A stretch of DNA of 62,081 nucleotides, from positions 1 to 62,081 of the IMG/VR virus record IMGVR_UViG_3300007504_000734, one strand, 5' to 3'. Positions 7,859 to 16,949 of the stretch are shown piece by piece. The first letter of the stretch is position 1. Every line of letters starts with the position of its first letter. A program made the translations under genes and the position numbers. The stretch is from a virus. The notes under the pieces were generated by a model, which did not search any database, had not been told where the DNA came from, and worked only from the letters and a program-made list of their open reading frames with translations.

Positions 7859-9493
7859 TTAGAAACCCCACCAATCACGTACTCCGGGATTAAATGACCC
7901 GCTGGTTGTTCCTGTTATTTTCTCAACTTGCCCATCGCTGTTAGGCACGGGAGTAGAACTGAAATATTTATACTTTATCCATTCTTTACATTTATGACCT
8001 CCAACAAAAATTTCTTGTTCATTATAAGCATCTAATTCTACTTTATATCCCCAGATATAAGCAATATAGTTTAGCACGTCTACAGTAGATTCGTTTGCTA
8101 ATTCTCTACCGCTTTTACCTCTGTATAAATGTAACAATAATGTTCTTTTATCATCATGATCAAAGTCTCTTACTTGTATATCTGGAATGCGATAGTTATA
8201 GTCATATTGTCTTGCTAATTCTTTGCGTATGCTCTTGTAACCAGCGTTGTTATGGATTGCTTTTACTTGATAATGTGGATCTTGCTTGCGGTCGCCAAGT
8301 TGGAACAATCTAAAATCACGTATAACTTTTGGAGATAAAAACTGTAGTATAAAACTCTCGTCCCTATAATTAGCAACGATGTCTAATGTAATCTCTTTCC
8401 AATTACCGCCAGCAACATCAGGAAACCATTCTTTATCTTCTTTTGTTGGCTCATCGCACATACGTTTAATGTCTTGAAAAATAGCAAAACCTAATGCATA
8501 TGGATTTATGCCACCATAATATGGTTTATCAAATGTAAGTTGGTTTAAAACGTTTGTGTGTAGTTTTAAAAACTCTAGCATACTTGCGTCACAAATCAAA
8601 CCTTTTTCATGTAAACGATTCATTGTATAATAATGCACAAAGCAAGCATATCCTTCGTTCATCACTTTTGTTTGTCCTTGCGGATAAAAATATTGTGCTA
8701 TCTTACGCACAATACGACATAATTCGCGTTGCCAATCTGTTAAATTAGGCGCGTTTTTTTCAAGGAAATATATAATGTTTTCTTCTGGTTTATCCAAATA
8801 AACATATTTTCTGTCTGTTTTCTTCTTTTCTTCCTTTTTACGTTTAATTACTGTTGTGTCCCATAACTCATTAACATGTTTGCGTAAGTATTCTGCCCTT
8901 TCACCCGCTTTCTCTGCCTCTGCATACGAATTAAGTTTTACTGGACGCTTATATTTGTTAATACCGTAATTACGAATAGAGTGTAATGCATCTAAAAATA
9001 GTTCTACTTCGTCTAATCCATATTTTTCTTCACACTTCTTAACAAAGTTTTTAGCAAATACAAGATAATCAATAATTGCTTCTGCGTTTGTCCATGTTTT
9101 AAACAAGTAGTTATTTTTAAAGAAATGGTTGTGGCCAAACGCGGCGTGAGCAATAACTAATGCTTGCGTGGTCATTGTATTCTCTTCCATGAGATAGTTT
9201 ATGCATGGATTACTATTAATAACGAGTTCGTATGCTAAACTAGTTCTACCTTTTCTGTATTGATTTTCATAATGTGACCATGCCTTACCATTGCTCCAAT
9301 GGTTATATGATAAGGGCATACCAATACTTGCATATGCATCTAACATTTGCTCAAACGTTACAACTTCAAGTTGGTTCGTGTAAGTATCGCAACCAAGTTC
9401 ATTAACTGCAATATCTTCGCAAGCATCGTAGATGTTACTTACAAGTTCAAAACTCCAATCATCTTGTTGTGTGAATAATAGTTTAGTCATCAC
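7859..9493 (-). CDS. SpoVR family protein (YcgB-like)
   Basis: 544 aa. SpoVR/YcgB proteins are conserved partners of PrkA and YeaH in bacteria; in E. coli the corresponding genes respond to nitrogen starvation and stationary phase, but the biochemistry is unresolved. Family landmarks: the N-terminal WSNGKAWSHYENQY block, ELVINSNPCINYLMEEN, and the His-rich AHAAFGHNHFFKNN motif near residues 120-135. Length resembles family members (about 500). Its start overlaps the stop of the DUF444 gene by 11 bases; it is last in the three-gene operon. Confidence 0.9.
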   Translation of the reverse strand: MMTKLLFTQQDDWSFELVSNIYDACEDIAVNELGCDTYTNQLEVVTFEQMLDAYASIGMPLSYNHWSNGKAWSHYENQYRKGRTSLAYELVINSNPCINYLMEENTMTTQALVIAHAAFGHNHFFKNNYLFKTWTNAEAIIDYLVFAKNFVKKCEEKYGLDEVELFLDALHSIRNYGINKYKRPVKLNSYAEAEKAGERAEYLRKHVNELWDTTVIKRKKEEKKKTDRKYVYLDKPEENIIYFLEKNAPNLTDWQRELCRIVRKIAQYFYPQGQTKVMNEGYACFVHYYTMNRLHEKGLICDASMLEFLKLHTNVLNQLTFDKPYYGGINPYALGFAIFQDIKRMCDEPTKEDKEWFPDVAGGNWKEITLDIVANYRDESFILQFLSPKVIRDFRLFQLGDRKQDPHYQVKAIHNNAGYKSIRKELARQYDYNYRIPDIQVRDFDHDDKRTLLLHLYRGKSGRELANESTVDVLNYIAYIWGYKVELDAYNEQEIFVGGHKCKEWIKYKYFSSTPVPNSDGQVEKITGTTSGSFNPGVRDWWGF

Positions 9494-10829
9494 TTTTATC
9501 CTTTGGTGTAAAAAACCTTCTAAAAACTGGATATATATCTTTGCTTTGATGAACTCTACCTAATTGTATATTCGACCATTCTTGTGATAACATATAATAT
9601 CTCTTTTCCATACCAGCGCCTGCTACATATTTCAAATCAGCATGTGTCTGACCTGCATTAGGAACAATGCATAAGAATGTAAAATATTGGCAAATAGGTA
9701 AAAGATCGTTGCGTAAAACTTCTGCTACTTTATCATTGTCTGTTGTAAAATTATCACCATCACTTGCCTGGCTAATATAAATGTTCCAGTGTTCTAAATC
9801 ATATCGCTTCTTAATAATTTCATGTGTTAATTCTAATGCTGAACTTACTACTGTGCCGCCACTTTCTTTGCTATTAAAGAATTCATCTTCTGTACATTCC
9901 TTAGCAACAGTATGGTGGCGTATAAACACAATGTCTACCAAGTCATACTTCATATTTAAAAACATATGTAGTAAAATAAAAAAGCGTTTTGCTAAATTCT
10001 TTTCACGTTCTTGCATTGATATTGATACATCTAAAATACAAAACATTACAGCCGCATTTTTAGGCTTTGGTACTTTAGAGAAGTTGTTAAACTTTAGATC
10101 AATTGGATCAATAAACGAGATAGCATTGTATCTTGCTCGTATGCGTTTTATCTCTTCCTCAATCTCTTGCAAACGTAGCCATTCTTGTGTTCTATGATCT
10201 TTGCCTGGTGGCAATGTAGCAAAAAACTCAAGTATTTTATCACGCTCTTCTAGTAGTTCGCGTAATTTTCTTCCCTTAGGCTTTTTAAGAGCCAAACGTC
10301 TGCCAATACTGCGTATCATGCTCTGTTCTAAATTTAGATTGTTTGGTGAGCCTTCATTTACATAACCTGCTCTTTCAACACTAAACTCTTCAATACTTTT
10401 CTTTTGTTTCTCTATTAAATCAGGAAGTTCTAAGTCTTCAAATAATATATCTAAAAATTCATCTTTGTTTATAGAGAATACAAAATCGTCTTCGCCATAT
10501 GCATCATCTGAACCTTCAGATCCGCCGCCGCCTCCTTGGCCACCCTGGGGTGGTTTGCGTATTTTATCGCCAGGAACATATTCTTTATTGCCGGGTAAGA
10601 CATAATCTTTTTCACCTGATTTAGGATCGTATTGGAATTGTGGTTCTTTAATACTTTTAGCAGGAACTTTGACGCGGCTGCCAGACTTTAGATCCTTGAT
10701 AGATCTGTTTTTAATAGTTTCGTCTAAGCTTTCCTTAATATACTTCTTTGACCGCTCAATGAAGCGTTGTCTATTGGAAAGATTCTTTCCCTTAGGATTT
10801 GAACGCCTGTCAATAATATGCTTGGCCAT
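9483..10829 (-). CDS. yeaH: DUF444 / YeaH family protein (von Willebrand A-like)
   Basis: 448 aa. YeaH-type proteins have a C-terminal VWA-like domain and travel with PrkA. The metal-site motif DxSxS is visible as CILDVSISM at about residues 266-274, with the later Thr (SGGTVVSSALEL) and Asp (SQASDGDNF) positions of a MIDAS. The N-terminus is basic; a Gly-rich linker (PPQGGQGGGGGSEGSDD) separates it from a helical middle. Length is near that of E. coli YeaH. Nine bases separate it from prkA upstream. Probably a scaffold or substrate for the kinase (inference). Confidence 0.92.
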   Translation of the reverse strand: MAKHIIDRRSNPKGKNLSNRQRFIERSKKYIKESLDETIKNRSIKDLKSGSRVKVPAKSIKEPQFQYDPKSGEKDYVLPGNKEYVPGDKIRKPPQGGQGGGGGSEGSDDAYGEDDFVFSINKDEFLDILFEDLELPDLIEKQKKSIEEFSVERAGYVNEGSPNNLNLEQSMIRSIGRRLALKKPKGRKLRELLEERDKILEFFATLPPGKDHRTQEWLRLQEIEEEIKRIRARYNAISFIDPIDLKFNNFSKVPKPKNAAVMFCILDVSISMQEREKNLAKRFFILLHMFLNMKYDLVDIVFIRHHTVAKECTEDEFFNSKESGGTVVSSALELTHEIIKKRYDLEHWNIYISQASDGDNFTTDNDKVAEVLRNDLLPICQYFTFLCIVPNAGQTHADLKYVAGAGMEKRYYMLSQEWSNIQLGRVHQSKDIYPVFRRFFTPKDKSDD

Positions 10830-10838
10830 GGTAAACCC

Positions 10839-12779
10839 TTAACTTGACTTCTGGGTTCTCATGTACCATTCAACAAGTCTACGAACTTGCCTATCAGTAT
10901 AACCTTTCTCTTCCATACGAGCAACAAAGTCATTGTGCTTTTGTTGGTCATCTTTGTTTTGCTTATTACCAAAGGAAATAATAGGTAGTAGTTCTTCTGT
11001 GGACGCAAACATTTTCTTTTCAATAATCTCGCGTAGTTTTTCATAACTCGACCACTTTGGATTCTTACCTTTGTTTTTTGCTTTTGCTCTCAATACAAAG
11101 TTGACTACTTCGCTACGGAAGTCTTTTGGATTAGCGATACCGGCTGGTTTCTCAATCTTCTCTAACTCCTCGTTTAGTACTTCGCGGCTAAACAAGTTGC
11201 CTGTGTCAGGATCTTTAAAGTCAATCTCTTGAATCCAGTGATCAGCGTATTCAATATAACGATCAAACAAGTTTTGTCCATAATCACTATAACTTTCTAA
11301 ATATGCTTTTTGTATTTCATTACCAATAAAGTCAGCATACTTTGGAGCCAACCATTCTTTAATAAAGTTTGTGAGCGTTTTTTCATTTTCCTCACCAAAC
11401 TGATCGCGTCTAATTGCTTGCTCTAGTACAAACATCAAATGTACTGGATCAGCCGCAATCTCGTTTGTGTCAAAGTTAAACACTTGTGACAGTATCTTAA
11501 ACGCAAAACGTGTTGATGAGCCAGACATGCCTTCGTCTACTCCCGCAACGTCTTTATATTCTTGTAGTGACTTTGCTTGTGGATCAGTGTCTTTTAAATT
11601 CTTGCCGTTATACACTTGCATTTTGGAAAACAAATTACTGTTTTCATGCTCACGCAGTCTACTTAAAATACTATACTGCGATAACATTTCAAGTGTTTGC
11701 GGGGCACATGGATGCTGTGCTAGTCCACTTGAGTCTAGCATCTTTTCGTAAATACTAATCTCTTCATCAATACGTAAGCAGTAAGGAACCTTAACAACAT
11801 ACACACGATCTAGGAACGCTTCGTTGTTTTTGTTGTTCTTAAATGACTGCCATTCTGATTCGTTACTATGTGCTAAAATTGTTCCACTAAACGGAATAGC
11901 ACTAATACCTTCTGTACCCATATAGTTGCCTTCCTGCGTAGCAGTTAGCAATGGGTGTAATACTTTGATTGGTGCTTTAAACATTTCAACAAATTCCATA
12001 AGGCCTTGGTTGCCTTTACATAATGCACCACTAAATGCGTATGAGTCTGGATCGTGTTGTGAGAAGTACTCAAGTTGACGAATATCTGTCTTACCAACCA
12101 ATGAACTAATGTCTTGGTTGTTTTCGTCACCTGGCTCTGTTTTTACTACAGCAATCTGTTTTAGTTTACTTGGCTGTAATTTTACTACTGTAAATTTAGT
12201 AATGTCACCATCAAATTCATCCAAGCGTTTAATTGCCCATGGGCTTAGTAAGCCAGTTAGGTAACGCTTTGATATTTTATATTCTTTCTCAATTTGCTCA
12301 CCATATTTCTCAGGAGAGAACAGAGACAACGGACTTTCAAAAACAGGGCTAATTACATCGCCTGCTTTTAGTACATAAATTGGATGTATTTCCATTAATT
12401 CTTTTAAACGTTCAGCAAGACTCGACTTGCCGCCGCCCACTGGGCCCAACAAATATAATATTTGTTTACGTTCTTCTAAGCCTTGTGCGGCATGTTTAAA
12501 AAATCCAACAATTCTTTCTACGGTATCTTCTAGTCCGTAAAAGTCTTTAAATGCTGGATATACTCGTAATGTTCTGTTCAGGAAGATGCGTGACAACCGT
12601 GGATCTTCCGAAGTATCTATATGCTCTGGGTCCCCAATGGCAGCTAACATTCGTTCTGCTGATGTAGCATATGCGAGTGGGTCCTTCTTACATAGATTTA
12701 GATACTCTTCAAGTGTGAACTCTTGCTCTTTATATGATTGGTAATCTGCAGAGAACTCCTTTAATAGTTTGCTTGCCAT
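10839..12779 (-). CDS. prkA: PrkA-type AAA+ serine protein kinase
   Basis: 646 aa, matching the usual length (about 640). PrkA (YeaG in E. coli) has an N-terminal AAA+ domain and a C-terminal kinase-like domain and phosphorylates proteins on Ser. The Walker A motif GPVGGGKSS lies near residues 113-121. The conserved PrkA blocks SARLSRIF-like LSRIFLNRTLRVYPAF, DRVYVVKVPYCLR and GSSTRFAFKILS (residues about 400-430) are present. First gene of the PrkA-YeaH-SpoVR operon; ribosome site CAGGAGCAAAG. A candidate for reprogramming host stress or nitrogen physiology during infection (inference). Confidence 0.93.
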   Translation of the reverse strand: MASKLLKEFSADYQSYKEQEFTLEEYLNLCKKDPLAYATSAERMLAAIGDPEHIDTSEDPRLSRIFLNRTLRVYPAFKDFYGLEDTVERIVGFFKHAAQGLEERKQILYLLGPVGGGKSSLAERLKELMEIHPIYVLKAGDVISPVFESPLSLFSPEKYGEQIEKEYKISKRYLTGLLSPWAIKRLDEFDGDITKFTVVKLQPSKLKQIAVVKTEPGDENNQDISSLVGKTDIRQLEYFSQHDPDSYAFSGALCKGNQGLMEFVEMFKAPIKVLHPLLTATQEGNYMGTEGISAIPFSGTILAHSNESEWQSFKNNKNNEAFLDRVYVVKVPYCLRIDEEISIYEKMLDSSGLAQHPCAPQTLEMLSQYSILSRLREHENSNLFSKMQVYNGKNLKDTDPQAKSLQEYKDVAGVDEGMSGSSTRFAFKILSQVFNFDTNEIAADPVHLMFVLEQAIRRDQFGEENEKTLTNFIKEWLAPKYADFIGNEIQKAYLESYSDYGQNLFDRYIEYADHWIQEIDFKDPDTGNLFSREVLNEELEKIEKPAGIANPKDFRSEVVNFVLRAKAKNKGKNPKWSSYEKLREIIEKKMFASTEELLPIISFGNKQNKDDQQKHNDFVARMEEKGYTDRQVRRLVEWYMRTQKSS

Positions 12780-12825
12780 AATCTTTGCTCCTGTGCTTTA
12801 TGGTTCTTTACTATATTTAGCGTTT

Positions 12826-12842
12826 TTTATTACGGTAATAAA
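12826..12842. promoter_or_regulatory. palindrome in the divergent region upstream of prkA
   Basis: TTTATTAC-G-GTAATAAA, a perfect 8-base inverted repeat around one base, lies in the 105-base divergent gap between prkA and the gene at 12885. Size and position suit an operator; a regulator is not identified. Confidence 0.4.
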
Positions 12843-12884
12843 CGCATAATAAATACAAGTACACGTTCGTGATATATCATTGCA

Positions 12885-14333
12885 ATGATTACATTTATAT
12901 TTGAGCCAGATATTCCTTCAAACCAGAAAGAAGAAAAAGAGGTTAAAGCAGGTGGCGCTCCGATTATTTCAAACGGAGCGGGGATAGATAAACATTCATC
13001 GTTACCGTACAGTATTATTTCTAATGCTGTTAGACCCGCCACCTTTAAAGATGCTATCAATAACACTGAAGGTATGCAAGCAAAGTCTCTTAAAGAAGTT
13101 GATTTATCAGCTGACGATATCTATATATACCCCATTTTTACAACAGAATTCTTAAGCGTATTTGGTTATACACATGAATATGAATCAAAATATAAATTTT
13201 TAGATCCTGTAAGAGTAATAATACCATCTATTTTCGAGTTTTTGCCAGATTCTATTATTGACAAAGCAAGAAAAAAGGAATTGTATATTGCTGTTATGTC
13301 AATTTGTGAAGGGAAGTCTTATTATTCTGGCTGGGATTATGTTAAGTTTTCTTGTAACATGCACGGAATTTCTGAATCGCAAATTATACCTGTGTTGTGT
13401 GGTGAGCATAGTGAATATAAAGATGATGTCTTAAATTTTCGCAAAGACTATATACATTTAAATTATTATGCATTGGAGCTCAGTTATAAAATAAAAAAAG
13501 GCTATGAAACTATATTAAACACATTATCAAATGAAAAAAAGAAGCATTTTATTTGTCTTAATTCACAAATAAAACCACATAGATATCACTTAGTGTCAAA
13601 TATTTTTAATAACGATTTAATAAATTATGGATATATATCTTGCCAAAATTATGAAAGTCATGTAAACAATTTTTCACAAATTGAAGGAATCTATCAAATG
13701 AGAGAAGTATTAAGACAAGATGGCGCTAATATTTCTGAATTTTTACAATTTTATTCCACCTTACCTTACACTGTAGATAGTATCAATCAAAACAATTACA
13801 CTAATGCATTGCATTCTTCATGGAATCATGATTCAAAATTATATGACCTTAATATTAACAAGGCCTGTGATATTACTAGTAATCAAATTGATGCTTATTA
13901 TAAAGCTGCTGTAATTGATGTTATAACAGAAACAGCATTAATAGATCACGATATTAAATTTTTAACTGAAAAAACATTTAAAGCAATTATGTATAAAATG
14001 CCTTTTATTATATCCGGAGATAAAGGAAACAATAAAGAACTATTACGACATGGTTTTAAGTTATATGACATGCTCTTTGATTATACATTTGACGATTATG
14101 ATTCATACGTTGATAGAAACAATGCTATCACGAAACAACTTAAAAAGTATTGTGATATGCCACTTAAAGACTTCGTCAATAGAGTACAACAAGATGATGT
14201 TCAGAAAGTAATAGAACATAATTTTACAATGCTAAAAAATAATAATGTGTGGCAGAACTTTGCTAACGACTTGGTGCGACAGCTACTGGGGCATAATAAT
14301 GTATGGCTAAACTTTGATAATGATTTATACTGA
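12885..14333 (+). CDS. glycosyltransferase-like protein (GT-B type, GT10-like signature)
   Basis: 482 aa on the plus strand, divergent from prkA. The C-terminal part carries FLTEKTFKAIMYKMPFIISG followed by LLRHGFKLYDMLFDY. This 'EKTFK-PFI-G-L-GFK' pattern is typical of phage and bacterial fucosyltransferase-like or exostosin-like enzymes where the Glu-Lys pair contacts the sugar nucleotide. The N-terminal half is not recognisable to me. A near-repeat NNVWQNFANDL / NNVWLNFDNDL closes the protein. It probably modifies a surface glycan or a virion protein (inference). Confidence 0.65.
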   Translation: MITFIFEPDIPSNQKEEKEVKAGGAPIISNGAGIDKHSSLPYSIISNAVRPATFKDAINNTEGMQAKSLKEVDLSADDIYIYPIFTTEFLSVFGYTHEYESKYKFLDPVRVIIPSIFEFLPDSIIDKARKKELYIAVMSICEGKSYYSGWDYVKFSCNMHGISESQIIPVLCGEHSEYKDDVLNFRKDYIHLNYYALELSYKIKKGYETILNTLSNEKKKHFICLNSQIKPHRYHLVSNIFNNDLINYGYISCQNYESHVNNFSQIEGIYQMREVLRQDGANISEFLQFYSTLPYTVDSINQNNYTNALHSSWNHDSKLYDLNINKACDITSNQIDAYYKAAVIDVITETALIDHDIKFLTEKTFKAIMYKMPFIISGDKGNNKELLRHGFKLYDMLFDYTFDDYDSYVDRNNAITKQLKKYCDMPLKDFVNRVQQDDVQKVIEHNFTMLKNNNVWQNFANDLVRQLLGHNNVWLNFDNDLY

Positions 14334-14344
14334 ACTCTAACCAG

Positions 14345-15664
14345 TTAGTAATAGATTTTATATATTTCTCTTACGTCATATTCAGGGTGATGTTTTTGTA
14401 GTATTTCTAGAGCGTTTCGAATTCTACTATAATCATTTTCTTTATTGAATGTAAAGTTTTTCAAAGATTCAATTAGATTTTTTATTTGTTCAATATCATC
14501 GCTGTAAAAACAACTACTTTTCTTCAGTGTGTGTTCAATTTTCTCTCTGCAATTTTGGACGACATCATAGGGAACTAATCGCAAGTTAAAATCACTGCTA
14601 TCTACCATTTGAACAAGCCCTGCTATACGCACTCTCTTATGCATAGGTATTTTTTTATTTTTTAGATCCATAAAAGAAAGTAGTTCATCTAAATATGGCA
14701 ACGTTAACGCTGTTATAACTATATTAAACGAAACTGGAGTATGATCGCATTCTAGGCTAATCTGTAAATATTGATCAATATTTTTTTCTAGTTTTGTCCA
14801 TTTTACAGGATATCTCTGTAATTCAATCGCCGGGCCTACACTATCAATACTTAATACTAACATAACAAGTTTAAAATGCTTGATGATTTCAATGAATCTA
14901 GGATGAATCATTGTCGTATTTGTAGTTATTACTAATTCTATATTTTTACTGTGATCGCATTCTATCAAATATTCTAAAAATTTTAAATTTTCTAATATTA
15001 TAGTGGGTTCGCCGCCACTTAAATACAATCGAGTAATATTGCTTATTCTTTTTTCTCCAATAATATTTTTTAATCCTATTTTTGAAGGCCAATTATATTT
15101 TTTAAGTTTTTTAGAAGTTCTACTCGCACCCGCGTATTCATTGTCAGGCCTGCCTGTTTCAGAAAGATCATATTTAAATTGGCTTAAATCATCAACGCCT
15201 AGTCTATTAAAAAATCTTCCATAGGTAATACTATAATCACTATTACAAATTTTACATGCCAAGTTACATGTATTTCCAGACTGTATTTGATAAAAATAAG
15301 GATAGCTATCGTCTAATATAAAATTATTTTTAACACTTTTATCAACAACGTCTTGTATGTGAGGATAGCTATCCTCCGCACCAAGCGCCGCCTGGCGAAC
15401 ACTCCACATGCCACGTTCTTCAGAGTCCCAGCAATTCTGACATTCAGGTGCCTTAACTCCATTATATAGATTTTCTCGAAGTTTAAGCATCCTTTTGGAA
15501 TTCCACGCATCATTTAAAGTATGTGTGTTTATGTTATAGTGATTTCCGTTCTCATCCAAGTGGGCATACTCTTTATCGTTACTCGAGGCACAACAAAATT
15601 TTATATCACCATTGGTTTCTATTTCTTGATGGGCCCAGGGATAAGTGCAAAGTGGTTTATTCAT
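14345..15664 (-). CDS. radical SAM protein with N-terminal twitch-like Cys domain
   Basis: About 439 aa from the ATG at 15664 (MNKPLCTYPW), which overlaps the upstream stop by 8 bases; a longer start at 15688 is less likely. The radical SAM cluster motif CX3CX2C is visible as GNTCNLACKICNS. An N-terminal Cys set (LCTYPW, KFCCAS, CQNCWDSE) looks like the auxiliary 'twitch' Fe-S domain. The GGEP-type motif appears as LYLSGGEPTI. Reaction unknown. Two related enzymes lie at 32793 and 48944. Confidence 0.85.
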   Translation of the reverse strand: MNKPLCTYPWAHQEIETNGDIKFCCASSNDKEYAHLDENGNHYNINTHTLNDAWNSKRMLKLRENLYNGVKAPECQNCWDSEERGMWSVRQAALGAEDSYPHIQDVVDKSVKNNFILDDSYPYFYQIQSGNTCNLACKICNSDYSITYGRFFNRLGVDDLSQFKYDLSETGRPDNEYAGASRTSKKLKKYNWPSKIGLKNIIGEKRISNITRLYLSGGEPTIILENLKFLEYLIECDHSKNIELVITTNTTMIHPRFIEIIKHFKLVMLVLSIDSVGPAIELQRYPVKWTKLEKNIDQYLQISLECDHTPVSFNIVITALTLPYLDELLSFMDLKNKKIPMHKRVRIAGLVQMVDSSDFNLRLVPYDVVQNCREKIEHTLKKSSCFYSDDIEQIKNLIESLKNFTFNKENDYSRIRNALEILQKHHPEYDVREIYKIYY

Positions 15665-16301
15665 TATCTTGTATTTTAGATTGGACAAATCTATCTAACC
15701 CTTCGTATGTGTCGTACAGCACATAACGCCACGAATCAAACTCTGCCGGATGTGGATATTCTTCTGGCTTTATAAAAATAAAAGTAATATTATAAAAATG
15801 TTTAAACAATAACTCAAACTGTTTTATCCATTTTTCTGGATTACGTGGTCCTTGCTTTTCGTTTCTATAATGTTCTGTATTTAGATATATGTTATTAGCA
15901 TACTTTTGGTTTTTTCCCTTGCCATAAAAGTCGTAACCCAACAACATAATAACATCTGCTTCTTCTTTTATAGCAGTATAAACAGCATACAATCCACTGC
16001 TCCAATTAATAGGTTGTTGGTATGTTTCTAAACCAAAATAAGGAAGATCGGGCAACACTCTTACTTTATCTTTTGCTAAGTAGTGCGCCCAATCCTTACG
16101 GGTGTAAAAGTTAGAGCGTAAGTGAACGCCATTACTGACTGCTTCTCTTGCCCTAAACTTATTACAGCATATCAAATTGTCAACGTGATTGTCTCGCCAA
16201 ATCGCGCCGCATCCGTATAACGGTCCTATGTCGCGCAACTTTTGTAAATCATAACTTTTGCGTGTCTCACCATTGCCAATACAATATGCTATTTTTTTCA
16301 T
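15657..16301 (-). CDS. MptE-like / DUF115-type protein, copy 1
   Basis: 214 aa. The start MKKIAYCIGNGETRK, then LYGCGAIWRD and MLLGYDFYGKG, match a layout shared with the protein at 27727-28311 (FVLGNGTSRQ, VYGCNALYRE, YILGFDFTGL). This GNG-x-SR / GC-N-A / G-D-F pattern recalls the Rossmann-like MptE/DUF115 family, members of which modify flagellin or glycans. I infer sugar-related transfer activity. Forms a two-gene unit with the radical SAM gene downstream. Confidence 0.6.
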   Translation of the reverse strand: MKKIAYCIGNGETRKSYDLQKLRDIGPLYGCGAIWRDNHVDNLICCNKFRAREAVSNGVHLRSNFYTRKDWAHYLAKDKVRVLPDLPYFGLETYQQPINWSSGLYAVYTAIKEEADVIMLLGYDFYGKGKNQKYANNIYLNTEHYRNEKQGPRNPEKWIKQFELLFKHFYNITFIFIKPEEYPHPAEFDSWRYVLYDTYEGLDRFVQSKIQDNE

Positions 16302-16319
16302 CTGGTAATTACCTTTAAA

Positions 16320-16327
16320 TATTTATA
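16320..16327 (-). promoter_or_regulatory. late-promoter-like octamer TATAAATA
   Basis: Exact TATAAATA on the minus strand, 18 bases before the ATG at 16301 with AAAGG in between; it overlaps the start codon of the divergent gene at 16327. Confidence 0.5.
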
Positions 16328-16707
16328 TGAGCGAAGTAACATCCCCAGAAGAAGCAGTAGAAAAAGCAGAAAAAACAGCAACAAGTATCGAAGAACTACT
16401 TCTGAATACTAGTTTAGATGCTACTGAATTTTTATTACCTTGGATTGCAATCCTAGTCAGCGTAATTGCGGCATTAATGGTCAAGGACTGGACTGTTGCT
16501 ATTGTTCGTGGTATACGTTTTAAAATGAGTCCTACTTTTAATCCGGGCGACTTGGTATTACTAGAAGGTGAAGAAGCAGTTATTATATCTATAGGACTTA
16601 TTAGAACTATATTTGAACGAACTGAAAATGGCGCCACTGTTTGGCGTTATGTTCCGAACGAAAGACTTGCGTTTTTAAAACTAGAGAAAGTAGTTAGACC
16701 TGCCTAA
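16327..16707 (+). CDS. MscS-like small membrane protein
   Basis: 126 aa. An acidic N-terminus (residues 1-35), one membrane helix (LLPWIAILVSVIAALMV, about 37-53), then a segment matching the conserved beta domain of MscS channels: FNPGDLVLLEGEEAVIISIGLIRTIF followed by RYVPNERL, which corresponds to the family's F-x-x-GD ... G-V-x-x-I ... T ... (I/V)PN pattern. The C-terminal alpha/beta domain of full MscS (about 286 aa) is missing and only one transmembrane helix remains. It could be a minimal channel or an inhibitor that inserts into host MscS rings (inference). Confidence 0.7.
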   Translation: MSEVTSPEEAVEKAEKTATSIEELLLNTSLDATEFLLPWIAILVSVIAALMVKDWTVAIVRGIRFKMSPTFNPGDLVLLEGEEAVIISIGLIRTIFERTENGATVWRYVPNERLAFLKLEKVVRPA

Positions 16708-16931
16708 GGCTTTATATAATCAAAATAAGAAGAACGTTCTTCTTCTAATTGTCTATTTTTATTATAATGACTATAAACATTATCTAACACACTTTTATGG
16801 CCCAGGCAAGTGACACCATCAATTGGTAAATCACCGCAACTCATCTTAAAGAATTTAATTGCATCTGCATGAGTTTTTGCTGATGTCACATATAGCGTAG
16901 TACCAGATTTTACTTCAAATTGATATTCCAT
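16704..16931 (-). CDS. hypothetical protein, 75 aa
   Basis: Small protein (MEYQFEVKSGTTLYVTSAKT). Its stop overlaps the stop region of the convergent MscS-like gene by 4 bases. TTAAATA lies 5 bases upstream of the ATG, a variant of the late-type motif. Fold looks like a small alpha/beta domain; no family recognised. Confidence 0.6.
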   Translation of the reverse strand: MEYQFEVKSGTTLYVTSAKTHADAIKFFKMSCGDLPIDGVTCLGHKSVLDNVYSHYNKNRQLEEERSSYFDYIKP

Positions 16932-16949
16932 AGAAGTATTTAAGTATGG

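Noticed and set aside
5711-12779. Host chromosomal contamination (EF-G plus PrkA/YeaH/SpoVR)
   Set aside because: The genes are flanked on both sides by phage-type small genes with the same promoter types, coding density and composition, and EF-G lacks its usual ribosomal-operon neighbours.
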